The notes: generated by a model not told the origin, from the letters alone. A stretch of 64,000 nucleotides of DNA from Myxococcus xanthus (GCF_006402735.1 NZ_CP017174.1:5397001-5461000), one strand, 5' to 3'. Positions 10,001 to 34,184 are shown, counted from the stretch's first letter. Numbers and translations are program-made.

Positions 10001-12261
10001 AGCACCAGGACTATCCCTTCGCCCTGCTCATCAAGCGCCTGGGACTGCCGCGCAGCACGAGCCACACGCCGCTCGTCAGCGTCACGTTCAACCTGGAGCG
10101 CCCGCTGGGGAACCTCCAGATGGACGGCCTGCGGACGCACTTCGTCCCGCAGTCCGTTCGCTACGCGGCCTTCGACCTGAGCCTGAACGTCATCGACGCC
10201 GAGGACGGGCTCGTCCTGGACTTCGACTACAACACCGACCTGTTCGAAGCCGCGACGCTGGCCCGCTGGGCCCAGGGCTTCCGCACGCTGCTTTCGGGCG
10301 CGCTCAAGCAACCGGAAGCGCGCGTGACCGACCTGCCGATGCTCACCCCGGCCGAGCGCCGCAAGGTCCTGGTGGCTTGGAACCAGAACCAGGTGGGCTA
10401 CCGGGAGGATCTGCTCACCCACCAGTTCATCGAACAGCAGGCCGCCGCGAGACCGGGCGTGCACGCGGTGGAGCTGGACGGACAGTGCATCACCTACGCC
10501 GACTTCAACCGGCGCGCGAACCAGCTCGCACACCACCTGCGAGGACTGGGCGTCGGACCGGGCGTGCTGGTGGGCGCCTTCATCGACCGCTCGCCGGAGA
10601 TGCTGGTGACGTTGCTGGCCATCCTCAAGGCCGGTGGCGCCTACGTGCCGCTGGACCCCGCGCACCCCGTGGAGCGGCTGCGCTTCCTGCTGGATGACGC
10701 GCGCGCGGCCGTGCTGGTGACGAAGCAGGCCCTCGCGGAGCGTCTGCCCGGGCACACCGCGAAGGTCGTCCACCTGGATACGGACGCCGTCACGCTGGCG
10801 TCCCGCCCCACGGAGAACCCGCCCAACACCGCGACGGCCACGTCCCCCGCCTACGTCATCTACACGTCCGGCTCCACGGGGGAGCCCAAGGGCGTCGTCA
10901 TCAGCCACGGACAGATGGCGGTGCACTTCCAAGACATGCAGCTCCACTTCGAGCTGACCGAGCGCGACCGCGTGTTGCAGTTCGCCTCGTTCAACTTCGA
11001 CGCGTCCCTGGAGCAAATTCTCCCGACCTTCATGACGGGCGCAACGCTGGTCCTGCGCGGCAACCAGGTCTGGACGCCCGAGGAGCTGGCCCGGCGTGTC
11101 GTCGAGCAGCGGCTGTCGGTGATGAACTTCCCCACGGCGTACTGGCAGCAGCTCACGCAGAGCTGGGCCGAATCGCCGCCGGCCATCGGCGCCCATGACT
11201 TGCGGCTGGTCATCATCGGCGGCGACACCGTGCTGCCCAAGGTCCTGGAGCTGTGGCAGCACGGCCCGCTGGGCAACGTGCGCACGCTCAATGCCTACGG
11301 CCCCACCGAGGCGCTCATCACCGCGACCACCTTCGACATCCCCAAGGGCTGGAGCGCCACGCGCGTCCCGATTGGCCGGCCGCTGTCGAACCGCCCCTGC
11401 TACGTGCTGGACCGGCACGGCTCCCCCGTGCCCATCGGCGTGGCGGGCGAGCTGCACATCGGCGGACCGCTGGTCGCGGCGGGCTACCTCAACCGCCCGG
11501 AGCTCACCGCGCAGCGCTTCGTGCCGGACCCGTTCAGCGACGACCCGGCGGCGCGCCTCTACCGGACTGGAGACCTGGTCCGTTACCGGCCCGACGGCAC
11601 GCTCGAGTTCCTGGGACGCACCGACCACCAGGTGAAGGTGCGCGGCTTCCGCATCGAGCTGGGAGAAATCGAGTCCGCGCTGAGCGCGCACGAGCACGTC
11701 CAGGAGGTCGTCGTCACCGTCCGCGAGGAGCCGGGCGCGCTGGCCGGACATGACAAGCGGCTGGTGGCCTACGTGGTGCCCTCCGCGCAGGGCAGCGTGA
11801 CGCCCGCGGCGCTCCGCCAGTTCCTGCTGGAGAAGCTGCCGGACTACATGGTCCCCGCCTTCTTCGTCCTCCTGGAGGCCATGCCACTCACGGCCAGTGG
11901 GAAGCTGGACCGCAAGGCGCTGCCCGCGCCCGACCCGGAGGCCAGCGCGCCCACGCGTCCCTTCGTCGCGCCGCGCACACCCACCGAGCAGACACTGGCG
12001 GATGTGTGGATGAAGGCCCTGCGCCTGCCCCGCGTGGGCATCCACGACGACTTCTTCGAACTGGGCGGTGACTCGCTGCTGGCCACGCAGGTGGCATCGC
12101 GACTGCGGGACGCGCTCAAGGTGGAGCTGCCGCTGGAGCGGCTCTTCAAGCAGACGACCATCGCCGGGCTCGCGGAGCACGTGGACACCGTCCTGTGGGC
12201 GTCACGCGCTGCCGAGGACACCAGCGTCAACGGCGCGAGCCGTGAAGAGGGGGAGCTGTGA
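4033..12261 (+). CDS. Hybrid PKS-aminotransferase-NRPS: ACP-KS-AT-ACP-AMT-C-A-PCP
   Basis: The 2742-aa megasynthase has these domains in order. An N-terminal ACP (about 25-96) carries its carrier Ser61 in YGLTSKDAV. The KS (about 118-545) has Cys289, His424 and His464. The AT (about 645-950) has Ser741 in GHSVGEF and HAFH at 840-843, the malonyl-type signature. A second ACP carries Ser1055. A PLP aminotransferase of the glutamate-semialdehyde type spans about 1215-1650, with Lys1484 in TYGKVLGGG. Then come a C domain (HHVAVDG at 1803), an A domain (about 2130-2640) and a PCP (Ser2681). There is no KR, DH or ER, so the beta-keto chain is presumably transaminated directly to a beta-amino acyl chain, as in iturin-type synthases. 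The A-domain pocket reads D-A-E-N-I-G-A-I-T-K, which I cannot assign; Glu at position 239 hints at a basic substrate. Its GTGA stop overlaps the next start. Confidence 0.95.
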   Translation: MKPSFGVSQAPVDSPLVPGVSGDRTRDEIAAWLRAYVAESAELAPEEVDAQEPFVRYGLTSKDAVFLSGELADWLGRDVSPTILWEHPTIDALSQALGRGTAPVTHAPATPVTEAAQDEAIAVVALGCRFPGAPTPEAFWALLQRGGDAITEVPADRWDAASLYSSDPSTPATMNTRWGGFLEDVGAFDPLFFGISPREAVRMDPQQRLLLEVAWEALERAGQAPQGLQGSRTGVFVGISTSDYAQRQFGDRSLLDAYAGTGNAHSIAANRLSYVLGLRGPSMAVDTACSSSLVAVHLACQSLRGRECDLAMAGGVNLILSPELTIAFSQAGMMAADGRCKTFDASADGYVRSEGCGIVVLQRLSDALASGAPILAVIRGSAVNHDGLSNGLTAPSGAAQQDVIQQALRQARLSPEQIGYIEAHGTGTPLGDPIELAALSAVLSPGRTAEQRCFIGSAKSNIGHLEAAAGIAGLMKTVLALSHGEIPPQVHLRELNPHIALDACRFPIPTRREPWPQAPGARIAGVSAFGFGGTNAHVILSEPPSRLADAPRVPERGSHVLTLSARSDAALRNMARQYQEHLSRPDAPALADVCFTANTGRNAWPHRLALTASSHAEMASRLESFAQGHDVPGLHQAEAQRGAAPRIVFLYPGQGTQYPGMGRQLFDSAPVFREALERCDALLRPHLDVPLLSVLFPTTDATAQLIHQTRYTQPALFALGHALTELWRSWGVVPDAVMGHSVGEFTAAHAAGALGLEEALALLATRSRLIQALPQNGAMAAVLTDEATVRTALEGEPLMDVAAINGPRHVVISGEREAVQRIITALQAQGIESRPLTVSHAFHSPLLEPMLDGFEQVARVLPAHAPRLPLISNLTGERMSQAPDAAYWRRHARAPVQFFKSLQTLTQAGPALFIEMGPHDTLLGMAKRCVPESASLWLPSLRRQQDAWETLLGSLGALHTRGVAIPWSAVDANHPRRRVPLPTYPFERQRYLLDSTLPSPAHSPTMMTQTSAAAPVVSRKERLLTELRAVVALLLQAPPEKLDPRMSFLEMGADSLVLLDAIRNVEKRFGVKLAIRQLFEELTTLDALASHLDQTLPASFALSPAPAAASVPAPLPVSAPPAAANTLSAPPGSAVEQLIQQQLQLMAQQLALLGGRPSAPLSLPVAAQEAPAPKAAPANTAKAGGASPFGAGPKSGTPERELPAVQQRHLDALIAKYTARTKRSKEAAVRYRSKWSDVRWLMNFRAELKEVCYPIVSVRSKGSRVWDADGNEYIDFSMGFGVHLFGHNPPFIMEALQQRLAEGMELGPQSDLGGQAAELLCELTGMKRVTFCNSGTEAVMTALRLARAATGRTKIVMFTGSYHGHSDGTLVVGRMVNGEPQSLPMAAGVSPKVVEDVLVLPYGEDRTLELIREHLHELAGVLVEPVQSRRPNLQPRAFLQALRTMTREAGVPLIFDEVITGFRLHPGGAQAWYGIEADLVTYGKVLGGGMAIGAVADRGGFVDRIDGGDWNYGDASYPAVETTFSAGTFCKHPLTMATTVATLSHLKAQGAALQENLSRRAAELVARLNDIFQREQAPIEAVHGGSVLRFSAAGNTSYLYQSLEMDLFFCHLIQRGIYIWEGRTCMLSTAHSDEDLDTIVRAVTQTVADMRAGGFWPRTTPPEPTLVEARTLPMTEAQRQLWVLAQMNPGGSISYNLSMSLRLEGVLQRELLQRAIQHVVDRHEALRIHVQESGEQQTAAASLALSLTLHDLSILPAPEQAERLSAWYEQESNTPFDLHRGAPFRVNLLKLGAQEHVFVLTAHHVAVDGWSMGVIVREIAARYTELRGGKSSPPPPAMQWGEYVQWLHEQAGTKEQSAHERFWLSRRVETLPALELPIDHGRPAHRSYRGARETLRLDRATTQSLREAAAQQQSTLFMLLLSVYTTFLHRLTGQDDVLVGIPTAGRGMEGSEGMVGYCAHLLPIASHVQGEQTFSEYVQGLKQVLWEAYEHQDYPFALLIKRLGLPRSTSHTPLVSVTFNLERPLGNLQMDGLRTHFVPQSVRYAAFDLSLNVIDAEDGLVLDFDYNTDLFEAATLARWAQGFRTLLSGALKQPEARVTDLPMLTPAERRKVLVAWNQNQVGYREDLLTHQFIEQQAAARPGVHAVELDGQCITYADFNRRANQLAHHLRGLGVGPGVLVGAFIDRSPEMLVTLLAILKAGGAYVPLDPAHPVERLRFLLDDARAAVLVTKQALAERLPGHTAKVVHLDTDAVTLASRPTENPPNTATATSPAYVIYTSGSTGEPKGVVISHGQMAVHFQDMQLHFELTERDRVLQFASFNFDASLEQILPTFMTGATLVLRGNQVWTPEELARRVVEQRLSVMNFPTAYWQQLTQSWAESPPAIGAHDLRLVIIGGDTVLPKVLELWQHGPLGNVRTLNAYGPTEALITATTFDIPKGWSATRVPIGRPLSNRPCYVLDRHGSPVPIGVAGELHIGGPLVAAGYLNRPELTAQRFVPDPFSDDPAARLYRTGDLVRYRPDGTLEFLGRTDHQVKVRGFRIELGEIESALSAHEHVQEVVVTVREEPGALAGHDKRLVAYVVPSAQGSVTPAALRQFLLEKLPDYMVPAFFVLLEAMPLTASGKLDRKALPAPDPEASAPTRPFVAPRTPTEQTLADVWMKALRLPRVGIHDDFFELGGDSLLATQVASRLRDALKVELPLERLFKQTTIAGLAEHVDTVLWASRAAEDTSVNGASREEGEL

Positions 12262-15200
12262 ACACGATCGACGGACTGTTGACCCGGCTGCGCCAGCACG
12301 ACGTGCGGCTGTGGATGGAAGGCGAGCGCCTGCGTTTCAACGCCCCGCCGGGCGTGATGACGCCCGACCTGCTTGGAGAGATGAAGTCCCGTAAGGAGGA
12401 GCTGGTCTCCTTCCTCCAGCAGGTGGGCCAATCACTCCAGAGCGCCGCGGACCTCATCACCGCCGGCCCTCGCGACGGGGAGTTGCCGCTGTCCTCCGGC
12501 CAGCAGCGCATGTGGTTTCTGGAGCAGTTCCAGGGGCCTGGTGGCGCGTACAACATGCCCGCCGCGCTGCGGCTCGAAGGCGCCCTGGACGTCGCCGCGC
12601 TTCAGCGGAGCCTGGACGAAATCGTCCGCCGTCACGAGGTGCTGCGCACGAGCTATGGGCAGCACCAGGGCCAGCCCTTCCAGCGCGTCTCGCCGCCCGC
12701 GTCCGTGACGATGCCTGAGGTGGACCTCCAGCACCTCCCCGCCGACGCACGTCAGGCCGAGGTCCGGCGGCGTGCGACAGAGGAGGCCGGCCGGCCCTTC
12801 GACCTGTCGCGAGACCTGCCCCTCCGGATGTCCCTGCTGCGGTTGGACCCACGCGAGCACGTGCTGCTGCTCACGCTCCACCACGTCGCCTGCGACGGCT
12901 GGTCCCTGGGCGTCCTCATCCGCGAACTGGCGGCGCTCTACCGCGCGTTCAGCACGGGCGAGCCCTCTCCGCTTCCCGAACCGGCCCTGCAATACGGCGA
13001 CTTCGCGCGCTGGCAGCAGGAGCGAGCCACCCGTGGCGACCTCCAGCCGCATCTCTCCTGGTGGCGCGACCACCTGGCCGGCGCCCCTGCGATGCTGGAG
13101 TTGCCCACCGACCGGCCGCGCCCCGCGAACCAGCGCTTCCACGGCGCGACCCATCGCTTCACCGTGCCTTCGGAGCTGACCGTCCGGCTCAAGCAGCGGA
13201 GCCGCGAGGCGGAGGCCACGTTGTTCATGACGCTGTTGTCCGCGTTCGGCGTGCTCCTGTCCCGCGGCAGCCGGCAGGAGGACCTCGTCATCGGCACGCC
13301 CATCGCCAACCGGGTGCCCCAGACGGAGCCCCTCATCGGCCTCTTCGTCAACTCACTGCCGCTGCGGCTCCAGGTGGACGGCGCGCGTCCGTTCTCCGAG
13401 CTGCTGGCCCGCGTGCGCCAGGACACGCTGAGCGCCTACGCGCATCAGACGCTGCCCTTCGAGCAACTGGTCGAAGCGCTCCAGCCGCCGCGTGACCCGA
13501 GCTACTCCCCGCTGTTCCAGGTGCTGTTCACGCTCCAGAACACGCCGTCCGAGGTCCTCTCGCTGTCCGGCCTCACGTTGGAGCAGTTGGAGTTCGAGAG
13601 CGGCACCACGCAGTTCGACCTCTCCCTGTCGATGGCGGAGACGGCGCAGGGGCTGGTCAGCGAGCTGAACTACAACACCGACCTGTTCGATGCGGCCACC
13701 GTCGCGCGGATGTCCGGGCACCTCCTCACGCTGCTCGCGGCCATCGCGGAGAACCCCACCCGGTCCGTGAGCGACCTGCCCCTGCTGACCGAGCCCGAGC
13801 GACTGCGACTGCTGCGGGAGTGGAACGACACCGCGCTCGACCTGCCCCTGCCCGACAGCCTCCACGGCCTCTTCGAACAGCAGGCCGCGCGCCGCCCGGA
13901 CGCCACCGCCGTGCGCTTCGAGTCGCGCGCCCTGACCTACCGGGAGCTGGATGAACAGGCGAACCGGCTGGCGAACCACCTGCGCCAGCTCGGCGTGGAG
14001 CCGGGGCACCGCGTGGGCATCTTCCTGGAGCGCTCGGTGGAGCTGCTCGTGGGTTTGCTCGGCATCCTGAAGGCGGGCGCGGCGTATGTGCCGCTGGACC
14101 CGCTGTATCCGCCGGACCGGCTGGCGCACATCTTGGACGACAGCGGCGTCTCACTGCTGCTGACCGAGCCGGAGCTGGCCGCACAGGTCCCCGCCTATCG
14201 TGGCAAGCGCCTGGTGCTGGCCGAGGCCTCCGGCGCCCCCACGACGCCGCCCCAGGTGACGCTCGCGGGCACGAACCTGGCCTACGTGCTCTACACGTCC
14301 GGTTCCACGGGCCGTCCCAAGGGCGTGGCCGTGCCGCACGCTGCGGTCGTCAACTTCATGGCGTCCATGCAGCGGGGGCCTGGGATGACCGACCAGGACA
14401 CGCTGTTCGCCGTGACGACGGTCGCCTTCGACATCTCCGTGCTGGAGCTGTTCCTGCCCCTGAGCGTGGGCGGCAGCGTCGTCATCGCCAGCCGCGAGAC
14501 GGCCGTGGATGGCACCCGGCTGATGCGGGCGCTGGTGGAGAGTGGCGCCACGGTGATGCAGGCAACGCCTTCCACGTGGCGGATGCTGCTGACGCTGGGG
14601 TGGAAAGGCAGCCCCGCGCTGAAGCTCCTCTGCGGTGGAGAGGCGCTCCCTTCCGAACTGGTCGAGCCGCTGTGCTCGAGCGGTGCGTCCCTGTGGAACA
14701 TGTACGGCCCCACGGAGACGACCATCTGGTCCACCACCACGCGCCTGGAGCCGGGACGCCGCATCACCCTGGGCCGCCCGATTGGCAACACGCAGGTGTA
14801 TGTGCTGGACGCGGCCATGCATCCGGTGCCCATGGGCGTGATGGGCGCGCTGTACATCGGCGGGCACGGCGTGGCGCAGGGCTACCTCCACCGTCCGGAC
14901 CTGACGGCGGAGCGCTTCGTGCCAGACCCCTTCGGGCAGGTGCCGGGCGGCCGGCTCTACGCCACGGGCGACCTGGTGCGCGCGCTGCCGGACGGCACGC
15001 TGGAGTACCTGGGCCGCGGCGACGGGCAGGTGAAGCTGCGCGGCTTCCGCATCGAACTGGGGGAGATTGAAGCCCGGCTGGCGCAGGTGCCGGGCGTCCT
15101 GGAAGCCGCCGTAAAGCTGTGGGACGTGTCGGGCCACGCGGAGCTCGTCGCCTACGTGCGCCCCGGCGCCGAGCCCGCTCCCGAAGCCCTGACGATTCGC

Positions 15201-15698
15201 CAGCATCTGACGTCTCACCTGCCGGCGTACATGCTGCCGAGCCACTTCGTGACGCTGGAGTCCTTCCCCCGGACAGCCAACGGCAAGCTGGACCGCAAGT
15301 CGCTCCCCGCGCCGTCGGCGAACCAGCGCGCCTCGACGGCCTACGAGGCGCCACGCACGCCCACGGAAGTCCAACTCGCGGCCATCTGGCGCGACGTCCT
15401 CGCGGTGGAGCAGGTCGGCGCGCGTGACAACTTCTTCGACCTGGGAGGCCAGTCGATGAAGGCCGTCCAGGTGGTGGCGCGCATCCAGGAGTCCTGGAAG
15501 GTGGACGTGTCACTCCGCGTCCTCTTCGAGCACCCCACACTCGACGCGCTGGCGAAGCACCTGGAGACACTCCAGCAACCCAGTTCGCCCGCCGTCCCCC
15601 CGCCACTGGTGGCCCGGCCCCGGCAAGCCCGCCTCGTCCAGGCCGCGACGCGCGCCGAGCTGAACCTCCCTGACTCGACTTCTTCGAAGAAGGAGTAG
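12258..15698 (+). CDS. NRPS module 2 (TubC-type docking, C-A-PCP), predicted glycine
   Basis: The 1146-aa single-module synthetase begins at a GTG overlapping the previous stop, with a purine-rich site (AGAGGGGGAG) just upstream. Residues 1-55 look like a TubC N-terminal docking domain (starts MNTIDGLLTRLRQHDVRLW). Such domains bind an acidic C-terminal tail, and the preceding synthase ends in SREEGEL. The C domain (about 72-510, HHVACDG at 208) has LCL-like motifs (LSSGQQRMWFLEQ). The A domain (about 530-1040) has the pocket D-I-L-Q-L-G-M-I-W-K, one change from the published glycine code DILQLGLIWK. The PCP carrier Ser is 1066 in LGGQSM. It should add glycine to the first aminoacyl residue. 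Confidence 0.94.
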   Translation: MNTIDGLLTRLRQHDVRLWMEGERLRFNAPPGVMTPDLLGEMKSRKEELVSFLQQVGQSLQSAADLITAGPRDGELPLSSGQQRMWFLEQFQGPGGAYNMPAALRLEGALDVAALQRSLDEIVRRHEVLRTSYGQHQGQPFQRVSPPASVTMPEVDLQHLPADARQAEVRRRATEEAGRPFDLSRDLPLRMSLLRLDPREHVLLLTLHHVACDGWSLGVLIRELAALYRAFSTGEPSPLPEPALQYGDFARWQQERATRGDLQPHLSWWRDHLAGAPAMLELPTDRPRPANQRFHGATHRFTVPSELTVRLKQRSREAEATLFMTLLSAFGVLLSRGSRQEDLVIGTPIANRVPQTEPLIGLFVNSLPLRLQVDGARPFSELLARVRQDTLSAYAHQTLPFEQLVEALQPPRDPSYSPLFQVLFTLQNTPSEVLSLSGLTLEQLEFESGTTQFDLSLSMAETAQGLVSELNYNTDLFDAATVARMSGHLLTLLAAIAENPTRSVSDLPLLTEPERLRLLREWNDTALDLPLPDSLHGLFEQQAARRPDATAVRFESRALTYRELDEQANRLANHLRQLGVEPGHRVGIFLERSVELLVGLLGILKAGAAYVPLDPLYPPDRLAHILDDSGVSLLLTEPELAAQVPAYRGKRLVLAEASGAPTTPPQVTLAGTNLAYVLYTSGSTGRPKGVAVPHAAVVNFMASMQRGPGMTDQDTLFAVTTVAFDISVLELFLPLSVGGSVVIASRETAVDGTRLMRALVESGATVMQATPSTWRMLLTLGWKGSPALKLLCGGEALPSELVEPLCSSGASLWNMYGPTETTIWSTTTRLEPGRRITLGRPIGNTQVYVLDAAMHPVPMGVMGALYIGGHGVAQGYLHRPDLTAERFVPDPFGQVPGGRLYATGDLVRALPDGTLEYLGRGDGQVKLRGFRIELGEIEARLAQVPGVLEAAVKLWDVSGHAELVAYVRPGAEPAPEALTIRQHLTSHLPAYMLPSHFVTLESFPRTANGKLDRKSLPAPSANQRASTAYEAPRTPTEVQLAAIWRDVLAVEQVGARDNFFDLGGQSMKAVQVVARIQESWKVDVSLRVLFEHPTLDALAKHLETLQQPSSPAVPPPLVARPRQARLVQAATRAELNLPDSTSSKKE

Positions 15699-15790
15699 CG
15701 CCTCGGGTCCACGCCACGACTGGCGTGGCCCGTTCCGCCGCTGCCCCGTTCCTCGCCCTCAAATCTCCGCCAGCCGGTTCTCACCCAGAC

Positions 15791-30023
<14,233 letters not shown>

Positions 30024-30031
<8 letters not shown>

Positions 30032-33000
30032 CCTGCTCAAGAAGCTCGCGGGCCTCTCCCCGGAGAAGCGCGAGGCGGTGCTCAAGAAGCTGCGACAGCA
30101 GAACGTGGTCGCCGCGCCGAAGGAAGAGGCACGCACGCCCGGCATCCCGCGCGTCTCACGGGAGCAGCCGCTGCCGCTCTCCTTCCCGCAGCGCCGACTC
30201 TGGTTCCTGGACCAGTTCGAGCCCGGGACGCCCGCCTACAACATCCCGGAGTTCGTACGCCTCACCGGACCGCTCCACGTCCCATCCCTGGAGCGTGCGC
30301 TGAACGAGGTCATCCGGCGCCATGAGGTGCTGCGCACGACCTTCGTCGCGAAGGACGGCGAACCCCAGCAGCGCATCCTCCCGGAGCTGATGCTGTCGCT
30401 GGGCGTGCTGGACCTAAGCTACCTGCCAGGCCCCAAGCGCGAGCCCCTGTGCGAGGAACTGGCGCTCCAACTCGCGGGGACGTCCTTCGACCTCGCGGTG
30501 GGGCCGCTGCTCCACGCGAAGCTGGTGCGCATGGGCGACGAGGACCATGTCCTCCTGCTCGTCGTGCACCACATCGTGTCGGATGGCTGGTCCACCGGCA
30601 TCTTCGTCCAGGAGCTGACGGCGCTTTATGCCGCCTTCTCTCAGGACAAGCCGTCACCGCTGCCGGAGCTCCCGCTCCAGTACGCGGACTTCGCGGCATG
30701 GCAGCAGCAATGGATGCAGGGCGACGTGCTGGCGTCGCAGCTCGACTACTGGCGCCAGCAGCTCGAAGGGAGCGAGAGCGCGCTCAAGCTGCCCACCGAC
30801 AGGCCGCGCCCGCGCGTGCGCACCTACGCGGGCGGCAAGCGGAGCTTCCAGGTGGACCCGGCGGTGGCCCAGCAACTGAAGACGCTGGGGACACAGGAGA
30901 AGGCGTCGCTCTACATGGTGCTGCTGGCGGCGCTCCAGACGCTGCTCCACCGCTACACGCGCGAGCCGCGCATCAGCGTCGGCACGTACATCGCGAACCG
31001 GAACCGGACGGAGGTGGAGCCCCTCATCGGCTTCTTCCTCAACACGCTCGTCATGCGCACGGAGCTCGAAGGCAATCCCACCTTCCGGGAGCTGCTGCGG
31101 CGCGTGGTGGACGTGACGCTGGGCGCCTACGGGCACCAGGACATCCCCTTCGAGAAGCTGCTGGAGGAGCTGGCGCCGTCGCGCGACACCAGCCACTCCC
31201 CCTTCTTCCAGGTGATGCTGGTGCTCCAGAACACGCCCACGCCGCCAGCCGAGCTGGGCGCGCTCCGGATGGAGTCCTTCAGCGTCTCGGGTGAAGCCTT
31301 CGCGCAGTTCGACCTGACGCTGTGGTTCTCCGAGGAGGCCGGTGGCCTGCAAGGCATCTGGGAATACAACCGGGACCTCTTCTACGCCTCCACCGTCGAG
31401 CGGATGGTCGCCCACTTCCAGACGCTGCTCGCGGGCATCGCCGCGAACCCGGCCCAGCGGCTCATCGAACTGCCGGTGCTCCCGGCGATTGAGCGTCAGC
31501 GCATCTTGCGGGATTGGAACCAGGCCAGGCTCGACGTGCCGCCGGGCACCTGCCTCCATCACCTCATCGAGGCGCACGCCGCGCGCACGCCCGACGCCAT
31601 CGCCGTCACCGACCCCGAGCGCCGGCTCACCTACGCGCAGCTGAACGCGAAGGCCAACCAACTGGCGCACCACCTGCGCTCCGTGGGTGTGGGCCCCGAG
31701 CGAATCACCGGCATCTTCCTGGACCGCTCCGTGGACATGGTGGTCGCGGTGCTCGCCGTGCTCAAGGCGGGCGGCGCCTACGTGCCGCTGGACCCGTCGT
31801 ATCCGCCGGAGCGCACGGCGTTGATGCTCGCGGACAGCCGGCCCGCGGTGCTCATCACCCGACAGGGGCTGGCGTCCCTCCTGTCCGCGCCGCTGCCACC
31901 CGTGGTGGCCATCGACACGGACGCGGACGCCATCGCCGCGATGCCCACGACGACGCCTGAAGGCGGCGCGAGCCCCGAGCACCTCGCCTACGTCGTCTAC
32001 ACGTCAGGATCCACGGGCCGCCCCAAGGGCGTGATGATTTCGCACCGGAGCTTCGCCAACGCCTACCTCGCCTGGGAGCGCGATTACCGGCTGCCGGAGC
32101 TGCGCGCCCACCTGCAGATGGCGAGCTTCTCCTTCGACGTGTTCTCCGGCGACCTCGCCCGGGCGCTCGGTTCGGGGAAGACGTTGGTCCTCTGCCCGCG
32201 CGACTGGCTGCTCGAGCCCGAAAAGCTCTACGGCTTGATGCAGCGCGAGCAGGTAGACAGCGGCGAGTTCGTCCCCGCCGTGGTCCGGCTGCTGATGGGG
32301 TACCTCCAGGAGCACCAGCTCCGGCTGGACTTCATGCGCCTGCTCATCGTCGGCTCGGACACCTGGGACATGCGCGAGTACCACCAGCTCCGCGGCCTGT
32401 GCGGCCCGGACACGCGGCTGGTGAGTTCCTACGGCCTGAGCGAAGCCACCATCGACAGCACGTACTTCGAACAGCCGGAGCCCACGCCCAGCGAGCAGAT
32501 CGTCCCCATTGGCCGGCCCTTTGCCAACTCGCAGATGTACCTGCTGGACAGCGCGATGCAGCCAGTGCCCATCGGCATTCCAGGGGAACTCTTCGTGGGC
32601 GGCGACGGGCTCGCTCGTGGCTACTGGGGCCAGGCGAACCTGACCGCCGAGCGCTTCGTGCCCAATCTGTTCAGCGCCACACCGGGCGCGCGCCTGTACC
32701 GCACAGGCGACCTGGCCCGCTACACGGAGGACGGCACCCTCGCCTTCATCGGCCGCAACGACACGCAGGTGAAGATTCGCGGCCACCGCATCGAGCTGGA
32801 TGAAATCAAGGCGAAGCTGCTGGAGCACTCCGCGGTCCAGGGCGTGGAGCTGCTCGTCTACGAGGACGCGGGCAACAAGCAGCTCGTCGCCTACCTCACG
32901 CTCACGGCACCCGACGTGGCCACGGCCGATGACTTGCGGCAGCACCTCAAGAAGCACCTGCCGCCGTACATGGTGCCCGCCGCCTTCGTCATCCTGGCCG

Positions 33001-34184
33001 CCTTCCCGCTGACCCCCAACGGCAAGGTGGACCGCAAGGCCCTGCCCGCGCCGGAGAGCGTCCGCCGCGACGCGCAGGACGGCTTCGTCGCCCCGCGCGA
33101 CGAGGTGGAGACCCGGCTCGCCGCCATCTGGGAGGAGTTGCTGGCAGTGCGCCCCATTGGCGTGCACGACAACTTCTTCGACCAGGGAGGCCATTCACTC
33201 CTGGCCGTCCGGCTGATGGTGCGCATCCGCGAGCAGTTCGGCCGCGCCCTTCCGCTGTCGGTCCTCTTCCAGAACCCCGCGTTGGAGCAGCTCGCGAAGG
33301 CGCTTCACGAAGAGGCCTCGCCCGCGCCGTGGTCGCCGCTGGTGACGCTCCAGCCGGGAGCCGAACGCCCCGCCCTGTTCTGCGTCCCGGGCGCCGGTGG
33401 CAACGCCGTCTACCTCCGCGAGCTGGCCCAGGCGCTGGGCCCCACCCTGCCGGTGCATGCCTTCCAGGCACGCGGGCTCAATGGACGCGCGGAGCCGCAC
33501 CGCTCCGTCGAGGAGATGGCCGCGTGCTACGTCGAAGCACTCAAGCAGGTACAGCCCCAGGGGCCGTACCACCTGCTGGGCCACTCCTTCGGCAGCTGGG
33601 TCGCCTTCGAGATGGCGCAGCAGCTCCGGAAGCAGGGCGAATCGATTGCATTCCTGGGCATCCTCAACACCACCGTCCCCGTGCACGAAGCACCGCCGAG
33701 CGAGGCGCCCCCGTTCGACGACGCGGACTGGATGGCCTCCGTCGCGAGCACGGCGGGCCGTCTCTATGGCGTGGACCTGGGCATCTCCGCCGAGACACTC
33801 CGGCCGCTGTCCCCCGAAGCGCGCCATGAGCACCTGACGCGCAGGCTGGTCCAAGCGGGCCTCCTCCCCGACGGCGCGGACAGCCAGCAGGTCCAGGGCT
33901 TCATCGAGGTCTACAAGGCCGCGTACGAGATTGACTACGTCCCCCGGGACACGCTCCCCATTCCTGTCGCCCTCTTCCGGGCCCAGGAGCGGCACGAGGA
34001 AGACGGCATCGTCCCCGAGTCCTTCGCGGACGACCCGAGCTGGGGCTGGGGCCGCCACGCCTCCACGGCCGTCACGCCCGTGACGGTGCCGGGAGACCAC
34101 ATGACGATGCTGGCCGCGCCGCACGTCCAGGTGCTGGCGGAGCACGTGCGCCAGGGCCTCTTCCGAGCCGGAGCCATTCGATGA
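30024..34184 (+). CDS. Terminal NRPS module C-A-PCP-TE, predicted ornithine and release
   Basis: This 1386-aa protein starts at ATG 30024, overlapping the end of the previous gene by 8 nt. A short basic helix (MSDLLKKLAGLSPEKREAVL) precedes the C domain (about 45-480, LCL motifs, HHIVSDG at 182) and probably docks the acidic tail of the four-module enzyme. The A domain pocket D-V-G-E-I-G-S-I-D-K equals the ornithine code known from gramicidin S/tyrocidine synthetases. The PCP Ser is 1058. The thioesterase (about 1110-1386) has Ser1188 in GHSFGSW and His1359 in PGDHMTML. It should add the seventh residue and release the chain, either by hydrolysis or by cyclisation onto the beta-amino group. 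Confidence 0.95.

Noticed and set aside
9643..12180. An 845-codon open frame on the minus strand, antisense to the first synthase
   Set aside because: It is the mirror of strong third-position GC in the real gene. It has His/Arg/Gln-rich composition with no domain, and the plus frame has complete C-A-PCP motifs.
15725..15790. GTG 15725 as the start of the four-module NRPS
   Set aside because: No ribosome site is visible and the extra 22 residues match no docking domain. ATG 15791 starts just before the C domain, though neither start is proved.
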